Below, piece after piece: positions 20,341-30,012 of a stretch of DNA of 37,039 bases. The notes under the pieces are model-generated. The model worked only from the letters and a program-made list of their open reading frames with translations, ran no database searches and was not told the origin of the DNA. The position numbers and the translations under genes were made by a program. Source of the DNA: a virus; the IMG/VR virus record IMGVR_UViG_3300045976_000135, positions 1 to 37,039 of that record; one strand, written 5' to 3'. Positions within the stretch are counted from its first letter, which is position 1; each line of letters begins with the position of its first letter.

Positions 20341-21497
20341 TGGCAGTCGGCACACAGATGAAGCAACGGCGTGACACTGCCGCCAACTGGGCCACCAGCA
20401 ACGTCGTTCTGGGAGCAGGTGAGCTGGGTGTCACGACGGATACCGGAATCATCAAGATCGGGAACGGCACGAGTCACTGGGTCGACCTCCCGGTGGCTTT
20501 CTCGAGCGATTATCTGCCTATTCTTGGCACCGCCGCCAATTCGGCGCTTCTTGGCGGTGTTAGTGTCAGCAGTCTGGTCAAGTACACGGACGGTGATACG
20601 GCAGCAACTCCGGACAAGTTCCTCAAGCGACTTAGTGACGGACGTGCGAAAGCTGCGGCTGGTACGGCGTCAGACGATCTGATCCAGAAGTCGCAGCTGG
20701 ACGCCGTACAGGCTGCGTTGGTCTTGACGACCATTTCGCAGACAGTGACGGCTGCGGTGACGTTGGCTCTGAGCGATCAGTCCAAAATCGTGGCTGTCAA
20801 CAATTCGTCTCTGACCACCAATGTGGTTGTGACGATCCCGGCGAATACCACCGTTGCATTTCCGGTCGGCTCTGTGATCGAGGTGCTGTCGATTGGAGTC
20901 GGGGGCAGCAAGATTGTCGGTGCTGCTGGCGTGACGTTGAACGGTTCCTACATCGCATATCCCGGATATGGCGCCGTTCGTCTGGTCAAGACTGCGACGA
21001 ACACGTGGATGGGGCTCGGTCGGAACGCGCACAAGCGTTTGCCAAAGTGCCGTGTGTACAAGACGGGCAGCGGTACGACGTACACGCAAAACGCTGAAAC
21101 TCCGATCCCGTGGACTAACGAAGACACGACCAGCGCGGATGTCTGGAATCCGGATCACGAGTGGTTCACGATGCCCGCTAACGGTCTGGCCACAGCTCGT
21201 CGAGTCACCATCAACAAAGACGGTGAATATCTGGTACAGGCTAACCTGCCCACAACCGGCAGCGTGACCGCGGCTTTGTACATCGTGAAGATGGTCAATG
21301 ACAATACGACTACAGGCGCCACGAAGTACTGCAATGCGCCAGCTCTGGCCGCAGGTGCTGCGGTTGTACAACGCCGTTTCTCGGCTGGCGACACTATCGG
21401 CGCGGCTTATCAGCCACTGTCGGCCAACTCCACTGATGAGGCCGATGGAACATTCGGTAACCGGTGCGACCTTGTCATCACCCGCCTGAGTGACTAG
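20340..21497 (+). CDS. Adhesin-like tail protein sharing the fibre N-terminal domain
   Basis: The ATG overlaps the preceding TAA. The 385-residue protein starts with QRRDTAANWATSNVVLGAGELGV and DTGIIKIGNGTSHWVDLP, the same tail-attachment domain as the collagen-like protein at 10233. The middle has alanine- and threonine-rich beta segments (VVVTIPANTTVAFPVGSVIEVLS). The C-terminal ~150 residues look like a beta-sandwich (RVTINKDGEYLVQANLPTTG, AVVQRRFSAGDTIGAAY), similar in style to C1q- or TNF-like receptor-binding heads. It probably contacts the host. Its place between tube and tape measure genes is unusual. Confidence 0.7.
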   Translation: MAVGTQMKQRRDTAANWATSNVVLGAGELGVTTDTGIIKIGNGTSHWVDLPVAFSSDYLPILGTAANSALLGGVSVSSLVKYTDGDTAATPDKFLKRLSDGRAKAAAGTASDDLIQKSQLDAVQAALVLTTISQTVTAAVTLALSDQSKIVAVNNSSLTTNVVVTIPANTTVAFPVGSVIEVLSIGVGGSKIVGAAGVTLNGSYIAYPGYGAVRLVKTATNTWMGLGRNAHKRLPKCRVYKTGSGTTYTQNAETPIPWTNEDTTSADVWNPDHEWFTMPANGLATARRVTINKDGEYLVQANLPTTGSVTAALYIVKMVNDNTTTGATKYCNAPALAAGAAVVQRRFSAGDTIGAAYQPLSANSTDEADGTFGNRCDLVITRLSD

Positions 21498-21505
21498 GAG
21501 GCCTT

Positions 21506-21889
21506 GTGTTCTCCGTGTCGTCCTCGGGCGATTTCAGCAAGACGCTGAAATTCCTGCAGCAAATGCAGAAAATCGACTCCACAATCGCTAAGATCTGTGA
21601 GGCGGAAGCTCAGAAGGGTGTGAATGCTCTGATTGCAGCCACTCCCAGGGACTCCGGCTTGGCAGCGAATTCGTGGGGTTACAAGATCGAGCATTCTGCA
21701 GGAAAAGTGCTCATCGGATGGACAAACTCCGATGTGGAAAACGGTTTCCCGGTCGCGCTGATGATTCAGTACGGTCATGGAACGGGAACCGGCGGTTATA
21801 TCGCGGGACGGGACTACATCAATCCTGCGATGCGACCCATATTTGATAGCATCCGAGACACTGTGTGGAAGGCGGTGACTTCAGCATGA
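21506..21889 (+). CDS. HK97 gp10-like tail completion protein
   Basis: GTG 21506 follows AGGAGG with 4 nt spacing. The 127-residue protein has a helical N-terminus (KTLKFLQQMQKIDSTIAKI), then VNALIAATPRDSGLAANSWGYKI, a hallmark of HK97 gp10-like neck or tail proteins, and ends with IQYGHGTGTGGYIAGRDYINPAM and a final helix. These proteins join head and tail or complete the tail. In most phages it precedes the tail tube, whereas here it directly precedes the tape measure. The stop overlaps the next start by ATGA. Confidence 0.75.
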   Translation: MFSVSSSGDFSKTLKFLQQMQKIDSTIAKICEAEAQKGVNALIAATPRDSGLAANSWGYKIEHSAGKVLIGWTNSDVENGFPVALMIQYGHGTGTGGYIAGRDYINPAMRPIFDSIRDTVWKAVTSA

Positions 21890-24800
21890 GCAATATTGAA
21901 GAGCGCATTGTTCGTATGACTCTGGACAGTCAATCTTTCTCCAGTGGCGCTACGAACCTGATGTCACTGCTGCAGGCTCTCAACAAGGCTCTCAAGCTTG
22001 AGGGCGCCTCGCAGGGTCTCAATGATGTCAGCAACAATCTCAACAAGATCGACACTTCACAGCCGCAAGGTCAAGTTTCCGCGCTCGCGGCGAAGTTCAG
22101 TGCCCTACAGGTAGCGGCGATCACGGCGCTGTCGAATATTGTCAATAGAGCAGTCGATGCTGGCCTCAGCCTGGCGAAATCGCTGACGATTCAACCGCTG
22201 ATCGACGGTTTCAGTGAATACGAAACACAACTGGGGTCGATTCAGACCATTCTGGCCAACACGGGGCTCAAGGGCGCCGATGGATTGGCCAAAGTCAATG
22301 CCGCGCTGAATGATCTGAATCATTACTCCGACCAAACGATCTACAACTTCAGTGAGATGACCCGGAACATCGGCACCTTCACGGCTGCCGGTGTGACGTT
22401 GGATGTTGCCACACAGGCGATCAAGGGTATTGCGAATCTGGCTGCGATTTCGGGTTCGAATGCCCAACAGGCATCGACGGCCATGTATCAGCTTTCTCAG
22501 GCGCTTGCCGCGGGCAAGGTCACGCTTGAGGACTGGAACAGTGTTGTCAACGCCGGCATGGGCGGCAAGGTCTTCCAGGATGCCCTGATTGAAACCGCGC
22601 GAGTGCACGGCATCGCGGTCGATAAGATCATCAAGGACGAAGGGTCGTTCCGACTCAGCCTGCAGAAGGGCTGGTTGACCGGCCAGGTCTTGACCGAGAC
22701 GCTGAGCAAGTTCACTGGTGAGCTCACGGACGATCAGCTCAAGTCCATGGGTTACACCAAGGAGCAAATCAAGGGCATTCAGGAGATGGCCCGGACCGCG
22801 GTGGATGCTGCCACCAAGGTCAAGACCATGTCTCAGTTGCTCGACACTCTGCGTGAAGCCGTGGGTTCTGGATGGGCTCAGGCTTGGCAGATTGTGTTCG
22901 GCAACTTCGATCAGGCCAAGGATTTGTTCACGGGTGTGAACAATGAGCTTGGCGGCATCATCCAGAATTCGTTCAAGGCTTTCAATAGCCTGCTTCAAGG
23001 CTGGGCGGATCTCGGAGGGCGTCAGGCCGTCATTGACGGTATTGTCAATGCCTTCCGAGCTCTGCAATCGTTCCTGAAGCCACTAGGCGACGCATTCAGT
23101 CAAGTCTTTCCGCCGACGACAGCGCGCGATCTCGTCAACATTTCGAACGCATTCCGCGACTTCATGGCCAGGCTCAAAATAGGAGCTGAAACTGGCGATG
23201 AGCTCCGGAGGACTTTTGCCGGATTGTTTTCGATCTTGGGGATCGGCTGGGATCTGATCAAGGCCGGCGCCAGGTTCATCGGCGATCTGATAGGCAAGCT
23301 GACAGAAGGCTCCGGAGGATTTCTCAAGTTCACGGCGAGAGTCGGAGACTTCCTCGTCGCGCTGCGCAAGGCCATTCAGGACGGCCAAGGTTTCACCAAG
23401 TTCTTCGATGGACTTGAGAAGATCCTCGCGGTTCCGATCGCGTTGTTCAAAGCACTGTCCAGTGTTCTGAGTGAGCTGTTCAAGAACGCCAACAAGGGCG
23501 GAGACGCTCTCAAGAGTTCCGTTGGCGGAATGACTCAGGTCCTGACCCCGCTGCAGGAACTGGGGCAAAAGATCGAGCGCTTCTGGACACATCTCGGTGA
23601 GGTGTTCCAGGAAGTCGCCAACAAGATCAATGAAGAAACTCGAGCTTTCATCCAGTGGGCCAAGGGCGTCGGCCAAGCCATAGCCGGCGTGTTCAGTGGC
23701 GGTCTTGACTTCGATTCGATTCTCAAAGCCATTGGGACCGGAGTCTTCGCTGCGCTGATCCTGCAGCTCAAGGGATTCGTCAAGAAGGCAACCGGCATCT
23801 TCAGTGATGGCGGCGGTTTGTTCAAGGGAATCACTGAGGCTCTTGAGGGCTTCACTGGCGCTCTCAAGGGGATGCAGAACTCCCTGAACGCCGCGGCTTT
23901 GCTGGGCATTGCCGTTGCTGTTGGTGTCTTGACACTGTCGTTGATCGGTTTGTCCAAGATCGATGCGGCAGGGTTGACGCGAGGCTCTGTTGCTATTGCT
24001 GGGTTGTTCACTCAACTTGGCGCAGCGTTCTTCGCGTTCAACAAAATCACGTCCACCGGCTCGGCGCTCAAAATAGGAGTACTTGCTGCCGGATTGATCT
24101 TGCTCGCTGCGGCGATTGACGTTCTGTCGATTGCTGTTTCCACGCTGGGCAAGATGCCGTTCAATGAATTGAGCAAGGGCCTCATCGCAGTCACGGTCCT
24201 GCTGGGAGATTTGATTCTCGTCAGCAAGGGAATGGATGCCGCTGCTCCGGGCATGATCCGTAGTGGCGCCGCATTGATTCTTATGGCTGGTGCGATCCGA
24301 GTGCTGGTGTCTTCGGTCGAAGCACTCGGAACCATGGACTGGGAATCCCTTGCCAAGGGCTTGGTCGGCGTGGGCGTTCTTCTCGCGGCCTTGACGCTCT
24401 TCACCAAGTTCGCGGAAGCAGACAAGGGCGGAATTCTCCAAGGCGCCGGAATCATCTTGCTTGCAACCGGCTTGCGGATTCTCGCAGCGGCTGTGGGTGA
24501 TTTCGCCAAGTTCGACCTGAAGAGTATGGCCAAGGGTCTCGCCGGTGTGGCCGGTGGGCTAGGGATTCTGACCGGTGCCATGAATCTGCTTCCTCAGGGA
24601 GCGGTCTTCAAGGCCACGGGAATCCTGATCGTCAGTGCTGCACTCGAGATCATCGCCGATGCCGTCAAGAAGATGTCGGCTCTGCAGTGGGACGAGATTG
24701 GTCGGGGGCTCACTGTACTCGGCGGTTCGATCTTTGCCATCAGTACGGCATTGGCTCTGCTCCCGCAAGGCGCCATCTTCAGTGCTGCCGCCGTCCTCGT

Positions 24801-26319
24801 GACCGCGGCCTCGCTGGAGATTGTCGGGAATGTTCTCGGCAAGATGGCCAAGATGAGTTGGGAAGAGATTGCCAAGGGGCTGGTGACCTTGGCGGGTTCA
24901 TTGATCATCATTGCCGCGGCATTGGTGGTCATGGACGGCACTCTGCCTGGTTCATTGGCTCTGGCGGTGGCTGCCGCTTCGCTCGCTCTCTTGATTCCGG
25001 TGTTCAAGGAATTGGGCGGGATGAGCTGGGCCGACATCATCGCTGGACTTGTTGGTCTTGCAGGCATATTTGTGATCCTGGGCGCAGCGGGCGTGGTGCT
25101 GGCTCCGGTGGTCGTAGTCATAGTCGCGCTGGGCGCCGCTGTGACGTTGCTGGGTGCTGGCATTGCTCTGGCGGGTGTCGGTGTGCTGGCATTCGCCACG
25201 GGTTTGTCGATTCTGGCAACTGTCGGTGCTGCGGCCATTGCCGTCACCATCGCGGCGATTCTGGGGCTTGCTGCCACGATCCCGTACGTGGCTACGCAGT
25301 TGGCGCTGGGCCTAGTGGCATTCACGCTGACTGTTGCACAAGCAGCACCCAAGATGCTCGACGCCATGACTGCAGTCATGGATTCGCTGCTCAATGCGAT
25401 CCAGAACGTCGTTCCCAAGGTCGTCGACACGATTTACCAGCTCCTCGACAGGCTTCTGCAGGTCATCGCAGAACACACGCCGTCGATGGTGGACTCGGGT
25501 TCGAAGATCCTTGTCGCTTTCTTGAATGGTATTGCCGCGCATCTCAAGGATATGATCGACGCAGGCACGAATATCGTGATTGCGTTCATCCAAGGGATTG
25601 GGCAGAATGCGGCCAAGGTTGCTCAGGCAGCCAAGGACACCGCGATCAACTTCATCAACAGCCTTGCCCAAACGATCCGCTCCGGCGGTCCGGAAATGGG
25701 CGCCGCGGGTGCAAACCTTGCGGAGGCGATCATCCAGGGCACCGTCAACGGTCTGGGCACCTTCGCCAGCCGTGTCGGCGGCAAGCTGTTGCAGATGGCC
25801 AAGGACGCATGGAACACCGTGCTGCACTTCTTCGGCGTGAATTCTCCGGCGAAGGAAGCGATTTGGTTGTCTGAGATGATTGTGCGCGGCGGTGTGGTCG
25901 GCTTCGACAAGTACGGTCATTTGATGGCGAATGCGGCAGGAAGCGTTGCCGAAGACACACTGACCAGCATGATGAAGCCCTTGACTGGGCTCGCTGCTGC
26001 TCTCGGAACGGAATTGGATGATTTCACCCCCACCATCACTCCGGTGTTGGATCTGTCCGAGGTGCAACGAGGCGCGTCGTCCATCGGCGATATTTTCGGT
26101 TCCCAGCCCATTACTGTGAGTTCGACCCGGTCTAGTGCCCAGAGTGCCAATAGCGGTTTCGAGAGTAACCGCGACACGACGGATACCACGGACGGGACGA
26201 CCGGCTCTGGCGCCACGTACAGTTACACCCAGAACAACTACTCGCCGAAGGCTCTGTCTACGGCGGATATCTACCGTCAGACCAAGAATCTTGTATCCGT
26301 GACGAGGGAGGGTAGCTAG
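21886..26319 (+). CDS. Tape measure protein
   Basis: The ATG at 21886 is chosen for the ATGA overlap (an in-frame GTG lies at 21865). The 1,477-residue protein sets tail length, about 220 nm at 0.15 nm per residue. Residues about 85-215 resemble the tape-measure N-terminal domain (FSEYETQLGSIQTILANTGLKG, AGKVTLEDWNSVVNAGMGG). The centre (about 670-1180) carries repeated hydrophobic spans separated by W-x-E-x-x-KGL-type motifs, likely membrane-inserting. The end has FFGVNSPAKEAIWLSEMIVRG, then a Ser/Thr-rich tail. It precedes the distal tail protein. Confidence 0.95.
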   Translation: MSNIEERIVRMTLDSQSFSSGATNLMSLLQALNKALKLEGASQGLNDVSNNLNKIDTSQPQGQVSALAAKFSALQVAAITALSNIVNRAVDAGLSLAKSLTIQPLIDGFSEYETQLGSIQTILANTGLKGADGLAKVNAALNDLNHYSDQTIYNFSEMTRNIGTFTAAGVTLDVATQAIKGIANLAAISGSNAQQASTAMYQLSQALAAGKVTLEDWNSVVNAGMGGKVFQDALIETARVHGIAVDKIIKDEGSFRLSLQKGWLTGQVLTETLSKFTGELTDDQLKSMGYTKEQIKGIQEMARTAVDAATKVKTMSQLLDTLREAVGSGWAQAWQIVFGNFDQAKDLFTGVNNELGGIIQNSFKAFNSLLQGWADLGGRQAVIDGIVNAFRALQSFLKPLGDAFSQVFPPTTARDLVNISNAFRDFMARLKIGAETGDELRRTFAGLFSILGIGWDLIKAGARFIGDLIGKLTEGSGGFLKFTARVGDFLVALRKAIQDGQGFTKFFDGLEKILAVPIALFKALSSVLSELFKNANKGGDALKSSVGGMTQVLTPLQELGQKIERFWTHLGEVFQEVANKINEETRAFIQWAKGVGQAIAGVFSGGLDFDSILKAIGTGVFAALILQLKGFVKKATGIFSDGGGLFKGITEALEGFTGALKGMQNSLNAAALLGIAVAVGVLTLSLIGLSKIDAAGLTRGSVAIAGLFTQLGAAFFAFNKITSTGSALKIGVLAAGLILLAAAIDVLSIAVSTLGKMPFNELSKGLIAVTVLLGDLILVSKGMDAAAPGMIRSGAALILMAGAIRVLVSSVEALGTMDWESLAKGLVGVGVLLAALTLFTKFAEADKGGILQGAGIILLATGLRILAAAVGDFAKFDLKSMAKGLAGVAGGLGILTGAMNLLPQGAVFKATGILIVSAALEIIADAVKKMSALQWDEIGRGLTVLGGSIFAISTALALLPQGAIFSAAAVLVTAASLEIVGNVLGKMAKMSWEEIAKGLVTLAGSLIIIAAALVVMDGTLPGSLALAVAAASLALLIPVFKELGGMSWADIIAGLVGLAGIFVILGAAGVVLAPVVVVIVALGAAVTLLGAGIALAGVGVLAFATGLSILATVGAAAIAVTIAAILGLAATIPYVATQLALGLVAFTLTVAQAAPKMLDAMTAVMDSLLNAIQNVVPKVVDTIYQLLDRLLQVIAEHTPSMVDSGSKILVAFLNGIAAHLKDMIDAGTNIVIAFIQGIGQNAAKVAQAAKDTAINFINSLAQTIRSGGPEMGAAGANLAEAIIQGTVNGLGTFASRVGGKLLQMAKDAWNTVLHFFGVNSPAKEAIWLSEMIVRGGVVGFDKYGHLMANAAGSVAEDTLTSMMKPLTGLAAALGTELDDFTPTITPVLDLSEVQRGASSIGDIFGSQPITVSSTRSSAQSANSGFESNRDTTDTTDGTTGSGATYSYTQNNYSPKALSTADIYRQTKNLVSVTREGS

Positions 26320-27134
26320 TGCTCACGAGGCTTGAGGTCACCAACAGCCGCGGAAATGTGTTCGAGTTTCCGCTGATGGACGATGACAGCGAATACGTGG
26401 TGGCCGATATCGACGGTCTCGACCCCGTGGATGCTACCCTCATCTCGTCCGAATATGCCGGAATCGATGGCGCGGTCTACCAGTCGGCCAAGCGTGGGCC
26501 GCGCAACATCGTTCTCAAGCTTGACTTGGATCCGGATACCCATACGTACACGGAACTGCGGCAGGCTCTGTACGCATATTTCATGCCGAAGAGCCAGCTC
26601 AAGCTACGGTTCTATCAAGACACGGGGCTGTACGTGGACATCAACGGCGTCGTAGAGAAAATGCCGGCGCCGTTGTTCGTCCAGCAGCCAACAATCGGTG
26701 TGTCGATCATGTGCTACATGCCTGATTTCACTGATCCTCGGATCGTGGATCTTGCGGGTTCAACTGTGGCCGACACGACCAACACCGTCATTTCTTATCC
26801 GGGCAACGTCGAGACGGACACCGTGGTGACACTCAATGTGAATCGCGCGGTGTCCGATCTCTCGATCTACGCATCGGATGAAAGCGGCACCATCCGCCAG
26901 TTGGACTTCACGGCCTCGTTGTTGGCCGGGGATGTGTTGGTGATCAGCTCGTTGCAGGGAGCCAAGGGCATTACCCTCACTCGAGCCGGGGTATCGAGTT
27001 CGCTGCTCTATGGGCGCTCTGCACAATCGAGCTGGATCCAGCTGTTTCCGGGCAACAACAATTTCCGCATTTTTGCTCCGGGGGATCCTATCCCGTATGT
27101 TTTGGAATACGTGGTCCGGTATGGAGGTCTGTGA
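26319..27134 (+). CDS. Distal tail protein (Dit-like)
   Basis: GTG 26319 overlaps the preceding TAG by one base. The 271-residue protein has the Dit N-terminal beta-sandwich pattern: NSRGNVFEFPL, DGLDPVDATLISSEYAGIDG, RNIVLKLDLDPD, then RQALYAYFMPKSQLKLRFYQ, and a galectin-like second half (CYMPDFTDPRIVDLAG to YVLEYVVRYGGL). It forms the ring that links tube and tail hub. Size and place between tape measure and Gp37-like protein support this. The next gene overlaps by TGATG. Confidence 0.8.
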   Translation: MLTRLEVTNSRGNVFEFPLMDDDSEYVVADIDGLDPVDATLISSEYAGIDGAVYQSAKRGPRNIVLKLDLDPDTHTYTELRQALYAYFMPKSQLKLRFYQDTGLYVDINGVVEKMPAPLFVQQPTIGVSIMCYMPDFTDPRIVDLAGSTVADTTNTVISYPGNVETDTVVTLNVNRAVSDLSIYASDESGTIRQLDFTASLLAGDVLVISSLQGAKGITLTRAGVSSSLLYGRSAQSSWIQLFPGNNNFRIFAPGDPIPYVLEYVVRYGGL

Positions 27135-28351
27135 TGGATATCTTCATTCTGGACGCGCTGCTCCGTCCCATTGACGTCGTGGACCAGTATATTTCGTTCG
27201 TGTGGACGGAACGCTGGTCCACGATGGGGGATTTCATACTCGAGACTCTGGCAACGCCGAATAACCGGCGCCGCTTCGTGCCGGATGCGATGTTGTCGAT
27301 CCCGCAATCCAAGCGGGTCATGATCATCGAGAAGGTCGAAGAGGTCGACAAGATCGAGGAAGGAAATGCCCTCAAGATCACTGGGCGGTGTTTGAATTCC
27401 GAACTCGAAAGGCGCGTGGCAGCTCGTATGAGTATTGCCACAGGCCAGATCTCGACATCGTGGGACACGATTTATGCCGCCCCGCCTGAGTTGATTGAGT
27501 ACTACTTCTTCGAAGTGTGCTACAACAACCCCCTACAAACGGGTGATGTGTTTCCCTTTCTGCAACCCAGTACTACTCCGTCGTTGTACCCCGCAGAGAA
27601 TATTTCGGTGACGTACCCTTCGGACTTCCAATGGTCCATCAAGCCGATGAATCTGTATGCGGCGTTGCAAACCTTGACAACGGCGTACGAGGTCGGTTTT
27701 CGTTTCTACAAGGATCCGAACGCCTCGAAGTTGTATTTCGAAGCGGTTCAAGGCTGTGACCGTACGACGCGTCAATCGACGTACACGCCGGTCATATTCT
27801 CGCACGACATGGCGAACTTGATCGACACGACAAACATCACGGACAAGTCGACGTACTACAATGCCGTGTGGATGATCTACAGTTACAAAGACGCCAGCAA
27901 CGACGATGCGATCATCAGTCAATATGTCACTGCGCCGGATCTCTCCCTGTCCGGCGGAGGTTTCCAACAGAAGACGAAGATGGTGACCATCACGCAAATC
28001 CCCGACGGGATGGCGCTGGTGGACGTTCCGGCATATTTGACTCAGTTGGGGCAGGCAGAACTGGGGCGGTCTCAAACACTCAATGTGTACGACGGAGAAG
28101 TCGCGCAGAACAGCGGATTTCTCTACGAACGAGACTACAATCTCGGGGATATTGTCGAGGTCCGCGGTGACGACGGCGGTATCGCATATATGCGTGTGGT
28201 CGAACAGATCTTCAAAAACGACCAAGCCGGATATGCGACGTACCCGTCGTTGGTCATCAAGGATTTCGTGACTCCGGGTACGTGGGCCTCGTGGAAGTAC
28301 GACATCGAGTGGTCGGCGATGGGTTCTGGCGAGTACTGGGCTACTCAGTAG
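27134..28351 (+). CDS. Tail hub protein, Siphovirus ReqiPepy6 Gp37-like
   Basis: ATG 27134 has GGAGG 6 nt upstream; the GTG at 27131 is too close. The 405-residue protein begins with MDIFILDALLRPIDVVDQY and continues with WTERWSTMGDFILETLAT, SKRVMIIEKVEEVD, GNALKITGRCLNSELERR and a C-terminal LGDIVEVRGDDGG. I recognise this as the ReqiPepy6 Gp37-like family, which in structure-based comparisons resembles phage hub or tail-associated proteins. It would bind the distal tail ring and anchor fibres. No peptidase motif was seen. Confidence 0.8.
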   Translation: MDIFILDALLRPIDVVDQYISFVWTERWSTMGDFILETLATPNNRRRFVPDAMLSIPQSKRVMIIEKVEEVDKIEEGNALKITGRCLNSELERRVAARMSIATGQISTSWDTIYAAPPELIEYYFFEVCYNNPLQTGDVFPFLQPSTTPSLYPAENISVTYPSDFQWSIKPMNLYAALQTLTTAYEVGFRFYKDPNASKLYFEAVQGCDRTTRQSTYTPVIFSHDMANLIDTTNITDKSTYYNAVWMIYSYKDASNDDAIISQYVTAPDLSLSGGGFQQKTKMVTITQIPDGMALVDVPAYLTQLGQAELGRSQTLNVYDGEVAQNSGFLYERDYNLGDIVEVRGDDGGIAYMRVVEQIFKNDQAGYATYPSLVIKDFVTPGTWASWKYDIEWSAMGSGEYWATQ

Positions 28352-28364
28352 AAAGGAGGCCATC

Positions 28365-28604
28365 GTGGCCATTGGCGATTTGGCAGCAGCCGCGGGCTAT
28401 CCGTTGGTCCCGGATACTGGAGAGGCCGGCAAGGTCAAGTACGGTGCCCAAGAGATCAACCGCACACGTGATGAGATCGCGGCTCTTCTGGCTATGATCC
28501 CCACGTCGAAGCCGGCCGCTCGAACGGCCGCGGGTATCAGTTCAGGTACGGCTGACCCCGTCGGTGGCGTGGACGGCGACATCTACTTCAAGATCTTGCC
28601 ATGA
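28365..28604 (+). CDS. Small minor tail-associated protein, 79 aa
   Basis: GTG 28365 follows AGGAGG (28354-28359) with 5 nt spacing. The product starts with AIGDLAAAAGYPLVPDTGEAGKVKYG, then QEINRTRDEIAALL, and ends with GTADPVGGVDGDIYFKILP. The last part looks like the short linker seen before receptor-binding domains. It overlaps the FnIII gene by ATGA and probably helps attach that protein at the tail tip. The family is not one I can name. Confidence 0.65.
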   Translation: MAIGDLAAAAGYPLVPDTGEAGKVKYGAQEINRTRDEIAALLAMIPTSKPAARTAAGISSGTADPVGGVDGDIYFKILP

Positions 28605-29578
28605 CCGACTACACGCTGGGCATTGGTGGATCGTCGACGATGATGATCCGAGATCTGGGATATTCTGTCGAATTCTGGTTCAAGACCGGTCCGGATACGT
28701 GGAACAACGACCAATGGTGGTCGTATAACGCCAACGGCAATTATGTTCGGCAGAAGTTCAGACTTCTGCGGGGCGGCAATTGGCAATATTTCGACCATGT
28801 CAATGTCGGCGCCAGCCAGACGGTTCGCTTCACCATTGAGGGCGCCGGTCTTGGGTGGCCCACTACCAACTTCGATCAGTTCATATCTCGATCTACCGTC
28901 CCACCTCCGCCGAACAAGCCGCAGGTCACTCCGACGTCCACCAGCGCATTTCACGTTGTCTTCACGGGCAATGGCGATGGTGGATCCACTGTGGACACGT
29001 GGCAGATCGCGTACAGTGTCCCGAATGGACCGACAAACTACGTCGACTCCAATGGTACCTCGGACATCGGCGGTTTCAGCTCCGGCGATCTGATCTACTT
29101 CTGGGCTCGAGGCCACAACTCTGTCGGTTGGGGTGATTGGTCTGAGCGAGCCGAAGGGGTCACCTGGACGGTTCCGAAGGCTCCCGCAGCGGCTGCATTG
29201 TTGAATGTGGCCCAGACATCGATGCAAGTGGAATATCTGTTCGACGAGAACCCGAATAATCCGCCAACCTTGGAGCGGCAGCTCGGATATGGAACCAACC
29301 CTTCCGCCCCGACGACGTGGGTTAGTGACCCGTCTGGCATCTTTACCCTGTCGGGCTTGTCTCCGGGTGGCACGTACTATATTTGGGGACGCAGTCGAAA
29401 TTCGGTTGGGTGGGGTCCCTATTCGGATTCAACTCAAGTAGTGCTGGTTGCTGGCGCCCGGGTGCTCTCGGGTGGACAGTGGAAACGCGCCGTTCCGTTC
29501 GTGCGGGTCGGAGGAGTATGGAAGGTGGCTGAACCATGGGTGAAGAGTCAAGGGCTGTGGAAGAAAACCACAAACTGA
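28601..29578 (+). CDS. Fibronectin type III minor tail protein
   Basis: This 325-residue protein starts at the ATGA overlap. The first ~100 residues form a beta domain with many tryptophans. Two FnIII modules follow (about 105-190 and 195-285), each ending with the typical YFWARGHNSVGWGDWSE or YYIWGRSRNSVGWGPYSD strand. The C-terminus has repeated G-x-W-K units (GGQWKRAVPFV, GGVWKVAEPWV, QGLWKK). FnIII modules are common on phage tails and may bind surface sugars weakly. The last 43 nt overlap the next gene. Confidence 0.8.
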   Translation: MTDYTLGIGGSSTMMIRDLGYSVEFWFKTGPDTWNNDQWWSYNANGNYVRQKFRLLRGGNWQYFDHVNVGASQTVRFTIEGAGLGWPTTNFDQFISRSTVPPPPNKPQVTPTSTSAFHVVFTGNGDGGSTVDTWQIAYSVPNGPTNYVDSNGTSDIGGFSSGDLIYFWARGHNSVGWGDWSERAEGVTWTVPKAPAAAALLNVAQTSMQVEYLFDENPNNPPTLERQLGYGTNPSAPTTWVSDPSGIFTLSGLSPGGTYYIWGRSRNSVGWGPYSDSTQVVLVAGARVLSGGQWKRAVPFVRVGGVWKVAEPWVKSQGLWKKTTN

Positions 29579-30012
29579 CCCTCAGGGACAAGTTCTGGGG
29601 GTTACGACCGTGGAAGCGCCACAGCACCATTCTCATGGTAGCCGGCATTCTGTATTGCATCATCGGTTGGGTGTACGCATTCGGTCCTGCTAACCCTCTC
29701 CGGGACATCGCTTTGCTGGTCTTGACCCAGATTGCTCCGCTGCAAGTATGGGGCGGAGTATTTCTGGCGTCGGGATTCGGCGCAATGATTTCTTCCAGAT
29801 GGCCCCCTGTGTCTGAAGCCTGGGGTTACATGCTTCTCGCAGGTCTCTCCGCGGCCTGGTCTGCTACATACTTGCTGGGACTCGTGTTCTACAAGATGAC
29901 AGCCAATTTGTCCGGTGTGATACTGTGGGGATTGCTTGCCTTCATGTGGTGGGCCATTTCTGGTTTGTTGAACCCGGACAGAACGGCGGTGATCAGTGGT
30001 GGGGGATCTTAG
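29536..30012 (+). CDS. Four-span membrane protein of the lysis region
   Basis: ATG 29536 lies inside the preceding gene, with GGAAGG upstream. The 158-residue protein has a charged N-terminus (about 1-28) and four hydrophobic spans (about 30-52, 58-82, 95-118, 125-145). I recall similar four-span proteins beside holins in actinobacterial and Firmicutes phages, but their function is unclear. It could be a holin, an antiholin or a membrane protein unrelated to lysis. A coiled-coil membrane protein and an r1t-like holin follow with overlaps. Confidence 0.65.
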   Translation: MGEESRAVEENHKLTLRDKFWGLRPWKRHSTILMVAGILYCIIGWVYAFGPANPLRDIALLVLTQIAPLQVWGGVFLASGFGAMISSRWPPVSEAWGYMLLAGLSAAWSATYLLGLVFYKMTANLSGVILWGLLAFMWWAISGLLNPDRTAVISGGGS

